42,906 bases of DNA from Candidatus Woesearchaeota archaeon (GCA_018302225.1 JAGVZY010000015.1:1-42906), one strand, 5' to 3'; counted from the stretch's first letter, positions 35,158-42,906 are shown. Made by a program: numbers and translations. The notes: generated by a model not told the origin, from the letters alone.

Positions 35158-35911
35158 GTTTCACTTTCCAATAATTTAAAGCTTCTTCTTCCATAAAATG
35201 TAAGTTTCCAGGAACAATTAAACATCTTGGTTCCTTCTCAAGATTATGTAAATATCTTGTTTTTCCATACTCGATTTCTGGCTCAGAGCTTCCTAAAGCT
35301 GCGCAAGCAACACAAAATGTTTCCTCTGTAAATAATTTATCATTTCTAGATTTTTCAACTTCTAATAAAAGGTTAATAGCTTCTCTAACAGTCATAAATT
35401 TGTCTTTTTTAGGATCTAAATCTAATAAAAACAAAGTATGCAATCCATTTTGTTTGTTCATTTTCAAAACATCATAAAAACTTTCAACTTTAAAATTTTC
35501 TTTTGGATAGGGAATTGAAGCAACTTTTCCAAAGTTATAAACTTCTAAACCTGTAATTCCTACAGCTGTAATAACTGAACTTCCATGTATAACTCTTACA
35601 GGAATTTTAGCTTTTTTTGCTCTTAGCCATATATCTATATGGGTCGTGGCTGAAAAAACATCACCAACAACTAAAAATGCAACATCTGATTTAGATGCTT
35701 TTTCAACAATGGCATCTCCAGCTTGTTCAACATCTTCTCTATCTAGTACAGTTATCTTTTTACCATAAAAATCTTCCATTTCTTCAAGAGATGAAGATAA
35801 TGCAGAAGTATAGCCCTCTAAAAATATCGTCTGACATTGTCTAATTGCCCACAAACCTTTCATAGAGATATCAGTTTTCTCACTTAATCCAATACCTATT
35901 ATATATAACAT
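35150..35911 (-). CDS. dphB: Diphthine synthase
   Basis: The 253-residue protein is a tetrapyrrole-methylase-fold methyltransferase of the DphB/Dph5 family, which methylates the modified histidine of elongation factor 2 with SAM. Diagnostic segments are MLYIIGIGLSEKTDIS, FLEGYTSALSS, FLVVGDVFSATTHIDI, HGSSVITAVGITGLEVYNFG and FLLDLDPKKDKFMTVREA. Length is normal. The presence of this archaeal/eukaryal gene supports the archaeal assignment of the genome. Confidence 0.95.
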   Translation of the reverse strand: MLYIIGIGLSEKTDISMKGLWAIRQCQTIFLEGYTSALSSSLEEMEDFYGKKITVLDREDVEQAGDAIVEKASKSDVAFLVVGDVFSATTHIDIWLRAKKAKIPVRVIHGSSVITAVGITGLEVYNFGKVASIPYPKENFKVESFYDVLKMNKQNGLHTLFLLDLDPKKDKFMTVREAINLLLEVEKSRNDKLFTEETFCVACAALGSSEPEIEYGKTRYLHNLEKEPRCLIVPGNLHFMEEEALNYWKVKHE

Positions 35912-36038
35912 ATTTATTTAAAAAGGCGAAAAACTATATAAATATAATCAAATTAAACCTCTCTAAACCCTTTTTAGACTCTTCAAAACTTTCTTAAATC
36001 TTTCAGCTTATTATTTATTATGGCTTACAACCCGAAAA

Positions 36039-37022
36039 ATGAACAAAAAACTAATTTCATTATTATTAACTGGATTTCTTAGTATATTTCCTTATAGGGA
36101 TAGCCTAGCTAAATCAAAAATTGTCTCAAAAAATTTAATCAAACCTTCTTACAATTTTAAACATAAATATTTAAGACCGGACTATATCTTTTACAATTTA
36201 GGTATATATTATAGTGATAATTCTGTATCTGCAAAAAATAGATTTGGTATGGTGGTTCACAGAACAGAACTAAATGACACCTTAAGTTTAAAAGTTTTAA
36301 TTAGAGATCAAAGTGCAAACTATTTAATTATGAACAATGGTGATTTAAGAATTATAATTCCACCAAAATACAAATCAAACCATGCAGGATTTAGTATGTT
36401 TAACGGATTTGAAGAAAGATGTTTAGGAACTCTTGATGAAAGATTAAAAAATGAATTTTCTTTAAATATGACTTTTATTGGCGCAGAATTAAGTGGAAAT
36501 TGTAAATCTAATCCAACTAATGCCCAATATAAAACCTTAGAAAGATTAAAAGAACAACTTCAAGAAAGATATAAATTTCCAGATTATTTAGTAATTGGGC
36601 ATGGCATGGCTTCTTACACAGGAGATCCAGATAGCAAATATCATCATCAATTAGGAAATCATACTGATCCTGGAAAACATTTTGATTGGAGTAAAATTGG
36701 AATAGATATAGAAAGAACAAATTTAGATTTGATTCTTGAAAGAGTTAAAAGTCCTAAAACTAAAATTAAATCTTATTCTACTCAGGAATTAGTAGAATTA
36801 TTAAAAACAGTTCCAAATAATTATAATTTTGAAATAGTTAAAGAAAGTACAATTCAAAATACAAAAATCAAAATAGTTTCACTTTCAGATTTGGCTCATA
36901 ATCCCTCTAACTCTTACAATTTTAGCAAAGCATCAAAATGCAAACACTTTTTAAGTAATTTTGAGAGCATAACAAAAACAAAACTAAAAAGAAATCCCAC
37001 TTATAATTTATTTATCAGATAA
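36039..37022 (+). CDS. Exported N-acetylmuramoyl-L-alanine amidase (Amidase_2 type)
   Basis: The 327-residue protein has a signal peptide (MNKKLISLLLTGFLSIFPY, cut probably after SLA near residue 24). The amidase domain, about residues 65-225, shows the zinc ligands of the AmpD/T7-lysozyme family: H74 in MVVHRTE, H188 in VIGHGM, and D210 in HTDPGKHFDW, plus the conserved H-A-G (SNHAGFSMF, H115) and the E in FIGAELSG. It should cut the bond between MurNAc and L-Ala in murein. The C-terminal 100 residues form a separate, unrecognised region that may bind the substrate. It is monocistronic and upstream of tRNA-Ser on the other strand. Confidence 0.85.
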   Translation: MNKKLISLLLTGFLSIFPYRDSLAKSKIVSKNLIKPSYNFKHKYLRPDYIFYNLGIYYSDNSVSAKNRFGMVVHRTELNDTLSLKVLIRDQSANYLIMNNGDLRIIIPPKYKSNHAGFSMFNGFEERCLGTLDERLKNEFSLNMTFIGAELSGNCKSNPTNAQYKTLERLKEQLQERYKFPDYLVIGHGMASYTGDPDSKYHHQLGNHTDPGKHFDWSKIGIDIERTNLDLILERVKSPKTKIKSYSTQELVELLKTVPNNYNFEIVKESTIQNTKIKIVSLSDLAHNPSNSYNFSKASKCKHFLSNFESITKTKLKRNPTYNLFIR

Positions 37023-37026
37023 TTGA

Positions 37027-37110
37027 CGCCAGAGGCAGGATTTGAACCTACAAGTCCCGAAGGACATCGGTTTTCGAGACCGACACACTACCTGGTTATG
37101 TGACTCTGGC
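37027..37110 (-). tRNA. tRNA-Ser (anticodon CGA)
   Basis: A class II tRNA without intron: acceptor GCCAGAG/CTCTGGC, discriminator G, anticodon stem TCGGT/ACCGA enclosing CTCGAAA (anticodon CGA), a long variable arm GTCC-TTCG-GGAC, and T arm GTAGG-TTCAAAT-CCTGC. The long variable arm and the anticodon identify serine (UCG codon). No CCA is encoded. Confidence 0.96.
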
Positions 37111-37114
37111 AGGA

Positions 37115-38323
37115 TTATTTAACTTTTTTAATTTTATAAACTGAATCATTTATTCTTGCAATTTTATCGAGCTTTATTGCAACTATCTTTCCTTTTTTTG
37201 CAGATTTTATTTTTTTATTTTCTACTTCCATACTTTTTAATTCTTGTTTTATCACGCCAGTAGTTTTTCCTTGAACTAAAATTTCATCTCCTAATTTTAA
37301 TTCAGCAGCATAGATTTTAATTGCAGCAACTTTTATTTTATTATAAAAATTCAAAACTTTTCCAACATAAACTTTTCTTTCAGTTGCTTTTGAACCATGA
37401 ACATCAATAAAATCATTTCCAGAAGGCTTTCTAAAATAAAATCCACTTGAAAATCCACGATTATAAACTTTTTCTAATTCAGAAGATAAGTCATCTTTGA
37501 TTTTTAAGTTTAATTTTTTCTTGAAATATAAATCTATTGCTTTTCGATAAGCAGAAACAACAGTATAAACATACTCTGCACTTCTTTTTCTACCTTCAAT
37601 TTTAAAAGCATCAGCTTTAGTTTCAATTATTTTATCAATAAAATTAATAGTACACAAATCTTTAGGAGACATAACATAATCTTTTCCTAAAATTAATTCG
37701 TTTGGTTCTTCAGCATCTTTTATTAAATATTGTCTTCTACAAGGTTGTAAACATTCTCCTCTATTGGCGCTTTTTCCAAACAAATGATGACTCATAAAAC
37801 ATCTTCCACTTAGAGAAACACACATCGCACCATGAATAAAAACTTCAACTTGCAATTTGGTTTTAGATTTTATTTTTTTAATTTGATCCAAACTACATTC
37901 TCTTGCCAAAACAATTCTCTTTATTCCTAACTTTTTATACTCTTCAACAGCTTCTGAATTTGCAACTGAGGCCTGTGTAGATAAAAACACATTTAATTTC
38001 AATTTTTTTGCCTCTTTAATTATTGCAAAGTCCCAAGCAATTATAGCATCTATCTTTGCTTTTTTTGCTTTTATTAAAATTTCTTTTACTTTTACTATTT
38101 CAGTTTCATAAATAATTGTATTTAATGTTAAATAAGCTTTAACTTTATTTTTATGACACTCCCCCACAATCTGATCTAACTCAGAAATTTTAAAATTCTC
38201 AGCTTCAGCTCTCATATTTAATTCTTTTAATCCAAAATAAATAGCATTTGCACCTGCATTTATTGCTACCTTTAACATTATCCAATCTCCTGCAGGAGCC
38301 ATCAATTCAGGCTTTTTATTCAT
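37115..38323 (-). CDS. U32-family protein, TrhP/YegQ-like tRNA hydroxylation factor
   Basis: The 402-residue protein belongs to the U32 family, now known for tRNA or rRNA cytidine/uridine hydroxylation rather than proteolysis. It begins PELMAPAGDWIMLKVAINAG, has the TIM-barrel pattern with YFGLKELNMRAEA and VFIHGAMCVSLSGRCFMSHH, and carries the four cysteines of the Fe-S site: the two in AMCVSLSGRCF and the two in GECLQPCRRQY. DAFKIEGRKRSAEYV is the family signature. A C-terminal beta-barrel domain follows. The best match is TrhP (ho5U34 formation), but RlhA-like action cannot be excluded. Confidence 0.88.
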   Translation of the reverse strand: MNKKPELMAPAGDWIMLKVAINAGANAIYFGLKELNMRAEAENFKISELDQIVGECHKNKVKAYLTLNTIIYETEIVKVKEILIKAKKAKIDAIIAWDFAIIKEAKKLKLNVFLSTQASVANSEAVEEYKKLGIKRIVLARECSLDQIKKIKSKTKLQVEVFIHGAMCVSLSGRCFMSHHLFGKSANRGECLQPCRRQYLIKDAEEPNELILGKDYVMSPKDLCTINFIDKIIETKADAFKIEGRKRSAEYVYTVVSAYRKAIDLYFKKKLNLKIKDDLSSELEKVYNRGFSSGFYFRKPSGNDFIDVHGSKATERKVYVGKVLNFYNKIKVAAIKIYAAELKLGDEILVQGKTTGVIKQELKSMEVENKKIKSAKKGKIVAIKLDKIARINDSVYKIKKVK

Positions 38324-38377
38324 ATTTAAATAGGTTAATCTAAACCTTTAAATATTTATACTTTTGAAAATTAAAAA

Positions 38378-38901
38378 ATGTTCGAAGATATTAAATTAAT
38401 ATATAAAAATGATCCAGCTTGTAAAAATATAGAATTTATACTCTATCCTTGTTTGCATGCAATTGTTTTACATAGATATTTTGCACATCCTTTATATCAA
38501 ATAAAAATCCCTTTTATCCAAGATTAATTTCACAAATCTCAAGATTTTTAAAGGGCATAGAAATTCATCCGAGTGCAAAAATAGAAAAAGGATTTTTTAT
38601 AGATCATGGTCTTGGCGTAGTTATTGGTGAAACTGCAAGTCTAGGAAATAATTGCATTTTATTTCATAATGTTACTCTTGGTGGAACTGGAAAGCACATA
38701 GGAAAAAGACATCCGACAGTGGGTAATAATATCACAATTGGAACTGCAGCAACAATTCTTGGACCAATTACAATTGGAAATAATGTAAAAATTGGCGCAG
38801 AGCCTGTAATTATAAACAAAAATGTTCCTGCTAATTGCACAGTTGTTGGAGCACCAGGAAAAATAGTAAGATTAAACGGAAAAAAAGTAAATCTGGAATG
38901 A
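38378..38901 (+). pseudogene. cysE: Serine O-acetyltransferase, frameshifted
   Basis: From the ATG at 38378 the first frame gives MFEDIKLIYKNDPACKNIEF and [16 protein letters not shown], then stops at 38525-38527. Shifting back one base within CAAATAAAAATCCC (about 38498-38511) continues smoothly with [58 protein letters not shown] and the left-handed helix repeats to a stop at 38899-38901. This is the order of CysE, which acetylates serine for cysteine synthesis. A TATA box (AAATATTTATAC) lies 25 bases upstream. The A run makes a sequencing or assembly error as likely as true inactivation. The enzyme would feed the cysteine used by NifS. Confidence 0.85.
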
Positions 38902-38905
38902 AAGC

Positions 38906-39172
38906 CTATTTAACTTCTTCTTTTTCTACAATTTTATACTTTTTATCAAATTTTTTCTGCTTAATCAGAGAAGTTAAACCTTCAATTACTATTGCTAATC
39001 CTGCTAAACACCAAAACCAATCAGAAGAAATTTTTATTATTTCTAAAGCATTTAAAGCAGAACCAACAGCCATAATAAAACCCATTAAAATAAATAATTG
39101 GTATTTTACTAGAGATTCATAACTTATAATTTGTACAGGTAATTTAACTGGGAGTTTAAGTGGAATTTTCAC
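38906..39172 (-). CDS. Small two-helix membrane protein, 88 aa
   Basis: An amphipathic N-terminus (MKIPLKLPVKLPVQIISYES) is followed by two membrane helices (about residues 27-45, QLFILMGFIMAVGSALNAL, and 52-68, WFWCLAGLAIVIEGLTS) and a basic tail with KKFDKKYKIVEKEE. No family is recognised. It ends five bases from the cysE stop (convergent). Confidence 0.65.
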   Translation of the reverse strand: MKIPLKLPVKLPVQIISYESLVKYQLFILMGFIMAVGSALNALEIIKISSDWFWCLAGLAIVIEGLTSLIKQKKFDKKYKIVEKEEVK

Positions 39173-39225
39173 TTGATTTTATAGAAACTTTTTCTTTTTA
39201 AACTTTATTGTTTTAAAAAAATAAA

Positions 39226-39654
39226 TTAGCTTGCAACTATTTCTACAAGCTTTATTTTAAAATTTAATACTTTTCCAGCCATTGGATGATTCATATCAAT
39301 TATAATATCTTTATCACAAACGTGTGTGATAATTGCAGGAATTTGTCTTCCATCTGGCAATCTAATTCCTAACATCATTCCTTCTTCTATTTTTTGATTT
39401 TTTGGGAATTGATCTCTTGGGATAGTCTTTTTCAAATCTTCTACTCTCTCTCCATAACCTTCATGAGGTAAAATCTTAATTGTCTTTTCTTGTTCGATTT
39501 TCATTCCTAAAACTGCATCATCAAATCCTTTGATAACTTGTTTTGTGCCAACTTCAAATTCTAGGGGAGTTCCCTTTGAACTATCAAAAATTTCTTCATT
39601 ATCAAAACTTCCTTCATATTCTACTTTTACTTTATCTCCTTTTTTAACTGTCAT
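39226..39654 (-). CDS. FKBP-type peptidyl-prolyl isomerase (SlyD-like)
   Basis: The 142-residue protein opens VKKGDKVKVEYEGSFDNEEI and continues FDSSKGTPLEFEVGTKQVIK then GFDDAVLGMKIEQEKTI, the FKBP core. The insert-in-flap region (GYGERVEDLKKTIPRDQFP) followed by VITH-like HVCDKDIIIDMNHPMAGKVL is that of the SlyD-like archaeal short FKBPs, which combine isomerase and chaperone action. Length is typical. It is divergent from a short unknown gene. Confidence 0.93.
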   Translation of the reverse strand: MTVKKGDKVKVEYEGSFDNEEIFDSSKGTPLEFEVGTKQVIKGFDDAVLGMKIEQEKTIKILPHEGYGERVEDLKKTIPRDQFPKNQKIEEGMMLGIRLPDGRQIPAIITHVCDKDIIIDMNHPMAGKVLNFKIKLVEIVAS

Positions 39655-39718
39655 TTTTATGCCTTCTTGCCTAAAATCTCACAATAGATTTATAAAACCT
39701 TATATTTTGGATTGTATC

Positions 39719-40081
39719 ATGAGACCTTTAAAAGCAATTACGCGGCATATAGTTTGTTCTACCGCTTATCCTCAAAAAAATGTTCTTTTAGGATTAGAAG
39801 AATTTAATTTATTTCAAAATTTAATTAAAAATGATGGAATTATTACTGCCACATCTGAATTAGAAAAAATAGCTAATCAAGCAGAATTAACAGGCAAACT
39901 TAAGTTTGGTGCTGATTTTGAAAAAAAAGAGCCAACCATCAAACTAACACCTTATGGGAGATTTTTATATGGATCCCAAATAAATTCAATACTCTTGGCA
40001 AATAAACAATATCTTTTTTACGGAATTTATTCCATTGCAGAGTTTGCAGGTGCAACGATTTATCAATTTAAAACAGATTAA
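39719..40081 (+). CDS. Hypothetical protein, 120 aa
   Basis: The start at 39719 (MRPLKAITRHIVCSTAYPQK) is chosen because a TATA element (CCTTATATTTTGG) lies about 25 bases before it; the longer frame upstream is only the antisense of the FKBP gene. The protein looks like a small alpha/beta domain with a C-terminal ELAGATIYQFKT-like strand (EFAGATIYQFKTD). No family is recognised. Confidence 0.65.
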   Translation: MRPLKAITRHIVCSTAYPQKNVLLGLEEFNLFQNLIKNDGIITATSELEKIANQAELTGKLKFGADFEKKEPTIKLTPYGRFLYGSQINSILLANKQYLFYGIYSIAEFAGATIYQFKTD

Positions 40082-40167
40082 TTCTTTTTTACATTAAGCT
40101 TAATTCTAATTAGTTTATTAAGAATAAAATAACAAACTATAAAAAGAAGTTTATAAACTATCTATTT

Positions 40168-40911
40168 ATGACGGCAATATATCCATTTCTTTTAATCTTT
40201 TGCGTGGCTAGCCTTCTCGGATGGATTTTAGAAGTTTTATATGCTTTAGTTACTAAAAAGAAATTAATTAATAGAGGTTTCTTGTTTGGACCTTACCTAC
40301 CGATTTACGGGTTTGGAATAGTTTTGCTTTATATTCTTTTTTCATTAAATATTAATATTTTTTTAAAAATTTTATTTGGTGGATTTTTAGTTACTTTAAT
40401 AGAATTATTTACTGGCTTATTTTTCATTAATTTTTATAATTTAAGATTATGGGATTATTCAAACGAATTTTTAAACTTTAAAGGAATAATTTGTTTAAAA
40501 TACAGTATTTATTGGATTTTATTGATTAGTTTACTTTATCGATTTTTATTAAGACCTCTTAATTTACTTATAAATTTTAGTTCTAATTCTTGGAGTATAT
40601 TTATTTTATTAGAACTTTTTTATGTTACTATAACTATAGATTTCTTTAACTCATTAGGTATAGCTCAAAGAATTAAAAAACAAGTTAATTTATTTAATCA
40701 AAAGAATTTAATTCAATTAAAATTAAATTACGAAATATTTAGACAGAATTCTTTAAATTATATTAAAAGACTCAAACAAGTAAATTTCTTTGAAAAGAGA
40801 TTATTTTTAATCTCTCATTTTAAAAATAAAGATTTTAGAAAAATGTTTAACGCGTTCTTAGAGAAAAATAAAGCTGCTTTAATCAAGCATAAAAAGAGAA
40901 TTAAATTATAA
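40168..40911 (+). CDS. CmpB-like multi-pass membrane protein
   Basis: The 247-residue protein matches the pattern of the putative ABC-transporter type IV/CmpB family: SLLGWILEVLYALVTKKKLI, NRGFLFGPYLPIYGFGIVLL, TLIELFTGLFF and LRLWDYSNEFLNFKGIICL. Five or six membrane helices occupy residues 1-165. The C-terminal 80 residues are basic and soluble. The family is common in Firmicutes and of unclear function. No ATPase partner is nearby, so transport is unproven. Confidence 0.75.
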   Translation: MTAIYPFLLIFCVASLLGWILEVLYALVTKKKLINRGFLFGPYLPIYGFGIVLLYILFSLNINIFLKILFGGFLVTLIELFTGLFFINFYNLRLWDYSNEFLNFKGIICLKYSIYWILLISLLYRFLLRPLNLLINFSSNSWSIFILLELFYVTITIDFFNSLGIAQRIKKQVNLFNQKNLIQLKLNYEIFRQNSLNYIKRLKQVNFFEKRLFLISHFKNKDFRKMFNAFLEKNKAALIKHKKRIKL

Positions 40912-40992
40912 AATATCTTCCAATTGCCTTTCAGCAGCTACATATACTTCTTACTAGAAAGCAACGCATATTAATATAATTGATTGACTAAA

Positions 40993-41070
40993 TGTTCATA
41001 AATGAACAGCAGTTTATTAAAAATAAACCAAATGTTTACGCAGTAAACAGTTGTTAACCAAAGGTTAACA
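40993..41070. repeat. Four tandem short hairpins
   Basis: Four perfect inverted repeats follow one another within 78 bases: TGTTCAT-AA-ATGAACA (40993-41008), GTTTATT-AAA-AATAAAC (41012-41028), TGTTTAC-GCA-GTAAACA (41033-41049) and TGTTAACC-AAA-GGTTAACA (41052-41070). Stems are 7-8 bp, loops 2-3 bases, spacers 2-4 bases. Three of the four begin TGTT and end AACA. The rest of 40912-41156 holds no visible gene. The next gene starts about 86 bases further on. Confidence 0.8.
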
Positions 41071-41156
41071 TAAAGTGTACTACAGAATCACAAGATGAAG
41101 ATTTCTATTTTACAATTAAGGCAAAAATTTATAAAAAATAAACCCTTTTTAATATT

Positions 41157-41405
41157 ATGAAAAAAAGAAAAAATGAAGAAGAATATGAAATAAAATGGTG
41201 GAAAGATTGGTTAGAAGCCGATTTATTAGAAAAAGAAAAAATGGTGGAAAAATTGCCAATAGTCAATGAAATGTGTGATTTTATTCACTGGAAAAAGATC
41301 CCAAATAAGATAAGAAAACATCTTTTAGTTATAACCCTAAATGGCTTTTTTGAAGATTTAGAAAGCGCAATGTATACAAAAATGCGCAATGAAAAGAAAA
41401 GATAA
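41157..41405 (+). CDS. Small basic protein overlapping a Fic gene, 82 aa
   Basis: The protein is helical and highly charged, with tryptophans near the N-terminus (YEIKWWKDWLEADLLEKE) and a DFIHWKKIPNKIRKHLL segment. No family is recognised. Its last 17 bases overlap the Fic gene, so translation is coupled. Such a pairing is seen in toxin-antitoxin loci, but the Fic protein carries its own inhibitory motif, so the small protein need not be an antitoxin. A TATA box (TTTATAAAAAATAAAC) lies about 25 bases before the ATG. Confidence 0.65.
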   Translation: MKKRKNEEEYEIKWWKDWLEADLLEKEKMVEKLPIVNEMCDFIHWKKIPNKIRKHLLVITLNGFFEDLESAMYTKMRNEKKR

Positions 41406-42417
41406 TTTTGTAGTCCCAAAAATAGAAACATTTAAATATGTAGTCACCCATTATATTCTTATGAACATAGAAAAGAGGAAATTTGGAAAGAAGATTAAGT
41501 ATTACTTATCTTATTCGTATAGAGAGGGTCTTAAAACCTATAAGCTCAGAAAATATCTTGGCCATGATTTAACTAAAGAGAAACTCAAAGAAAGAGTACA
41601 AATAGCAGAAAAACTAATTTTAGAAGAAATCCATAAATATAATATTATTAAAGACCCATTACAGTTTGAGCTCTCTAAGGAAGAAATTCTCTTAATAAAA
41701 TCATTAGAAAAACAAATCCCCTTAAAGATATCTCATTTATCTGAGCAAGACTGGAAAAACTTCTCGGAATTATTTACTTATAATACTAATGCTATAGAAG
41801 GCAGTAAATTAAATCAAAAAGAAGTAAAGAATTTATTAGAAGAAGACAAATGGCCTGATAAATCTAAAGAGGATATTGCTGAAGCCTATGGTGTAGAAGA
41901 AGCTATAAGATTCATCCGTGGAACTAAAGAACACATTTCCCTTTTTTTAATTAAGAAAATTCATAAAATTGTGTTTAAGAATTCAAAACCTTTTTCAGGA
42001 AAACTAAGAAAAAAAGGAGAAGAAGTTGTTGTCTTAGATGCCAATAGAAATATTATTCATGAAGGTGCGCCACAAGCAAGAATAACAAATTTGCTTAAGA
42101 GTTTAGTTAATTGGTATGAATTAAATAAAAGTAAATATCCTGCTTTGGTTCTTGGAGCAGTTGTTCACAACCAATTTGAAAACATACATCCTTTTGCAGA
42201 TGGTAATGGTCGGGTGGGAAGAATATTATTAAATAATATTTTAATTAAACATAATTTACCTCCAATTAATATAACCTTCAAAAATAGAAAAGAATATTAC
42301 GAATCACTCCGAGCTTATGAATTAAATAAAGATTTAAAACCCACTATTCAATTTTATATTAATCAATACAAGCAGTTAGAAAAAGAATTGGGTGACCACA
42401 AAAAGAGAGAAAAGTAG
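41389..42417 (+). CDS. Fic-domain AMP-transferase, self-inhibited class
   Basis: The 342-residue protein contains the complete Fic motif HPFADGNGRVGR (about 267-278), with the catalytic histidine and phosphate-binding glycines and arginine. An N-terminal inhibitory helix motif TNAIEGS (133-139; [S/T]xxxE[G/N]) is present, so this is a class II enzyme held inactive by its own Glu. The first 110 residues form a separate helical region with YSYREGLKTYKLRKYLG, a basic motif seen in archaeal Fic proteins. It transfers AMP to a target protein hydroxyl; the target is unknown. It is coupled to the 82-residue gene. Confidence 0.92.
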   Translation: MKRKDNFVVPKIETFKYVVTHYILMNIEKRKFGKKIKYYLSYSYREGLKTYKLRKYLGHDLTKEKLKERVQIAEKLILEEIHKYNIIKDPLQFELSKEEILLIKSLEKQIPLKISHLSEQDWKNFSELFTYNTNAIEGSKLNQKEVKNLLEEDKWPDKSKEDIAEAYGVEEAIRFIRGTKEHISLFLIKKIHKIVFKNSKPFSGKLRKKGEEVVVLDANRNIIHEGAPQARITNLLKSLVNWYELNKSKYPALVLGAVVHNQFENIHPFADGNGRVGRILLNNILIKHNLPPINITFKNRKEYYESLRAYELNKDLKPTIQFYINQYKQLEKELGDHKKREK

Positions 42418-42451
42418 TCACCTCTTTAAAATAAATAGAATAAACTAAAAA

Positions 42452-42814
42452 TTAAAAAACTAAGACTAATAACATTAATCCAAATATAATTTTATCTTCA
42501 TATACGCGTTTTAAGAAATTTTGAGATTTCCACCAATTATTATATTTACTTAAGTTTTCTTTTTTAGCAAAATATTTGGTTTGTATCCAAAGTTTTAAGG
42601 GTTTAGCATGCAGATTGCATATAGGTGTTTTTTTATCTAAGTAATCTATTTTTACATGTCTTTGACAAACTATTCTGCCACATTCGGGGCAAATGCTCAT
42701 TTCTTTGTAGGTTTTGTTAATAGACTCACAAATCTTACATTTTTTCAATTCATCTAATAAATATAATTCTTTGTTATTCTTCACATAGAATTGTTGGGTA
42801 TATTCCATTTTCAT
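42452..42814 (-). CDS. Zinc-finger protein with C-terminal membrane helix
   Basis: The 120-residue protein has two CxxC pairs and further ligands: CKICESINKTYKEMSICPEC then GRIVCQRHVK and PICNLHA, a cross-braced B-box/RING-like arrangement binding probably two zinc ions. A hydrophobic C-terminal segment (IIFGLMLLVLVF) would anchor it in the membrane with the zinc domain in the cytoplasm. The first ATG (42814) and a second ATG two codons on are both possible starts. Family and function are not recognised. Confidence 0.75.
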   Translation of the reverse strand: MKMEYTQQFYVKNNKELYLLDELKKCKICESINKTYKEMSICPECGRIVCQRHVKIDYLDKKTPICNLHAKPLKLWIQTKYFAKKENLSKYNNWWKSQNFLKRVYEDKIIFGLMLLVLVF

Positions 42815-42826
42815 TCTTGTCGAAAG

Positions 42827-42876
42827 GAAACTCTTAACAGACTTTAGTCTGTAGTGGAATTTCGACCTCCTTCGTA
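42827..42876. repeat. Nested hairpin at window end
   Basis: GTCGAAA (about 42829-42835) pairs with TTTCGAC near 42863-42869, enclosing an inner stem CAGACTTTAGTCTG (about 42839-42852). It precedes the zinc-finger gene on the minus strand and could be a leader structure. An open frame reading MFPKNYEGGRN on the minus strand crosses it but cannot be judged because the window ends. Confidence 0.4.
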
Positions 42877-42906
42877 GTTTTTGGGAAACATTTTTCTTGT
42901 CTTAAA

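Noticed and set aside
40993-41070. CRISPR-like array
   Set aside because: Units are self-complementary hairpins with 2-4 base spacers and differing sequences; no repeat-spacer pattern and no cas genes are present.
42840-42906. Minus-strand frame MFPKNYEGGRN at the window edge
   Set aside because: Too short and cut by the window end; no support for a real protein can be given.

Overview
The window comes from an AT-rich archaeal genome, most likely a small-genome DPANN lineage (Woesearchaeota/Pacearchaeota-like). The evidence is an archaeal 16S rRNA with tRNA-Ala in the 16S-23S spacer, tRNA genes interrupted by introns with bulge-helix-bulge-like junctions, ribosomal protein eL41, diphthine synthase, archaeal YchF, a DUF357 protein, TATA boxes about 25 bases upstream of many leaderless starts, and a high density of very short genes. 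No rank below DPANN can be fixed from this sequence alone.

Layout. 1-4541: a truncated probable tyrosine recombinase, tRNA-Glu, two unknown genes, tRNA-Ile(UAU) with two insertions, an alpha/beta hydrolase, YchF, a primase-like protein and eL41. 4600-7850: a one-direction (minus) cluster of small membrane proteins plus an SPFH lipoprotein. Its genes have strong Shine-Dalgarno sites and are separated by hairpin-plus-T terminators, so it looks bacterial. 7850-13800: the rRNA operon: promoter, 16S, tRNA-Ala with two introns, and 23S carrying a group I intron, with paired processing stems around both rRNAs. I see no 5S gene. 13810-19804: a secreted coiled-coil protein, UMP kinase, a membrane-anchored PIN protein, an exported lytic transglycosylase, a DUF357 protein, a thymidylate/cytidylate kinase fusion and a 31-residue zinc protein. 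19883-28200: a sulfur block: E1-like enzyme, full-length Rel (p)ppGpp enzyme, m5U methyltransferase, ThiI-like domain, sulfur-carrier protein and TtuA/Ncs6 on one side, and a regulator-nifS-dcd-iscU operon on the other, with a repeated operator-like sequence upstream. 28233-36000: unknown proteins, a small methyltransferase, a large surface protein, a bacterial-type threonyl-tRNA synthetase, DUF167 and diphthine synthase. 36039-42906: an exported N-acetylmuramoyl-alanine amidase, tRNA-Ser(CGA), a U32-family protein, a frameshifted serine acetyltransferase, an FKBP isomerase, a CmpB-like membrane protein, four tandem hairpins, a Fic protein with a small overlapping partner, and a zinc-finger membrane protein.

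How the genes fit together. The cysteine desulfurase, IscU, carrier protein, E1 enzyme and TtuA could form one sulfur relay from cysteine to Fe-S clusters and to thiolated tRNA, and the adjacent m5U methyltransferase could supply the substrate base for 5-methyl-2-thiouridine. Two exported peptidoglycan-cleaving enzymes in an archaeon that should lack murein point to attack on, or contact with, bacterial neighbours. The Rel enzyme, the ThrRS and the 4600-7850 cluster suggest repeated acquisition from bacteria.

The strongest candidates for something unusual are the paired murein hydrolases, the group I intron in archaeal 23S rRNA, two tRNAs that each carry two insertions, and the compact bacterial-looking cluster of small membrane proteins.
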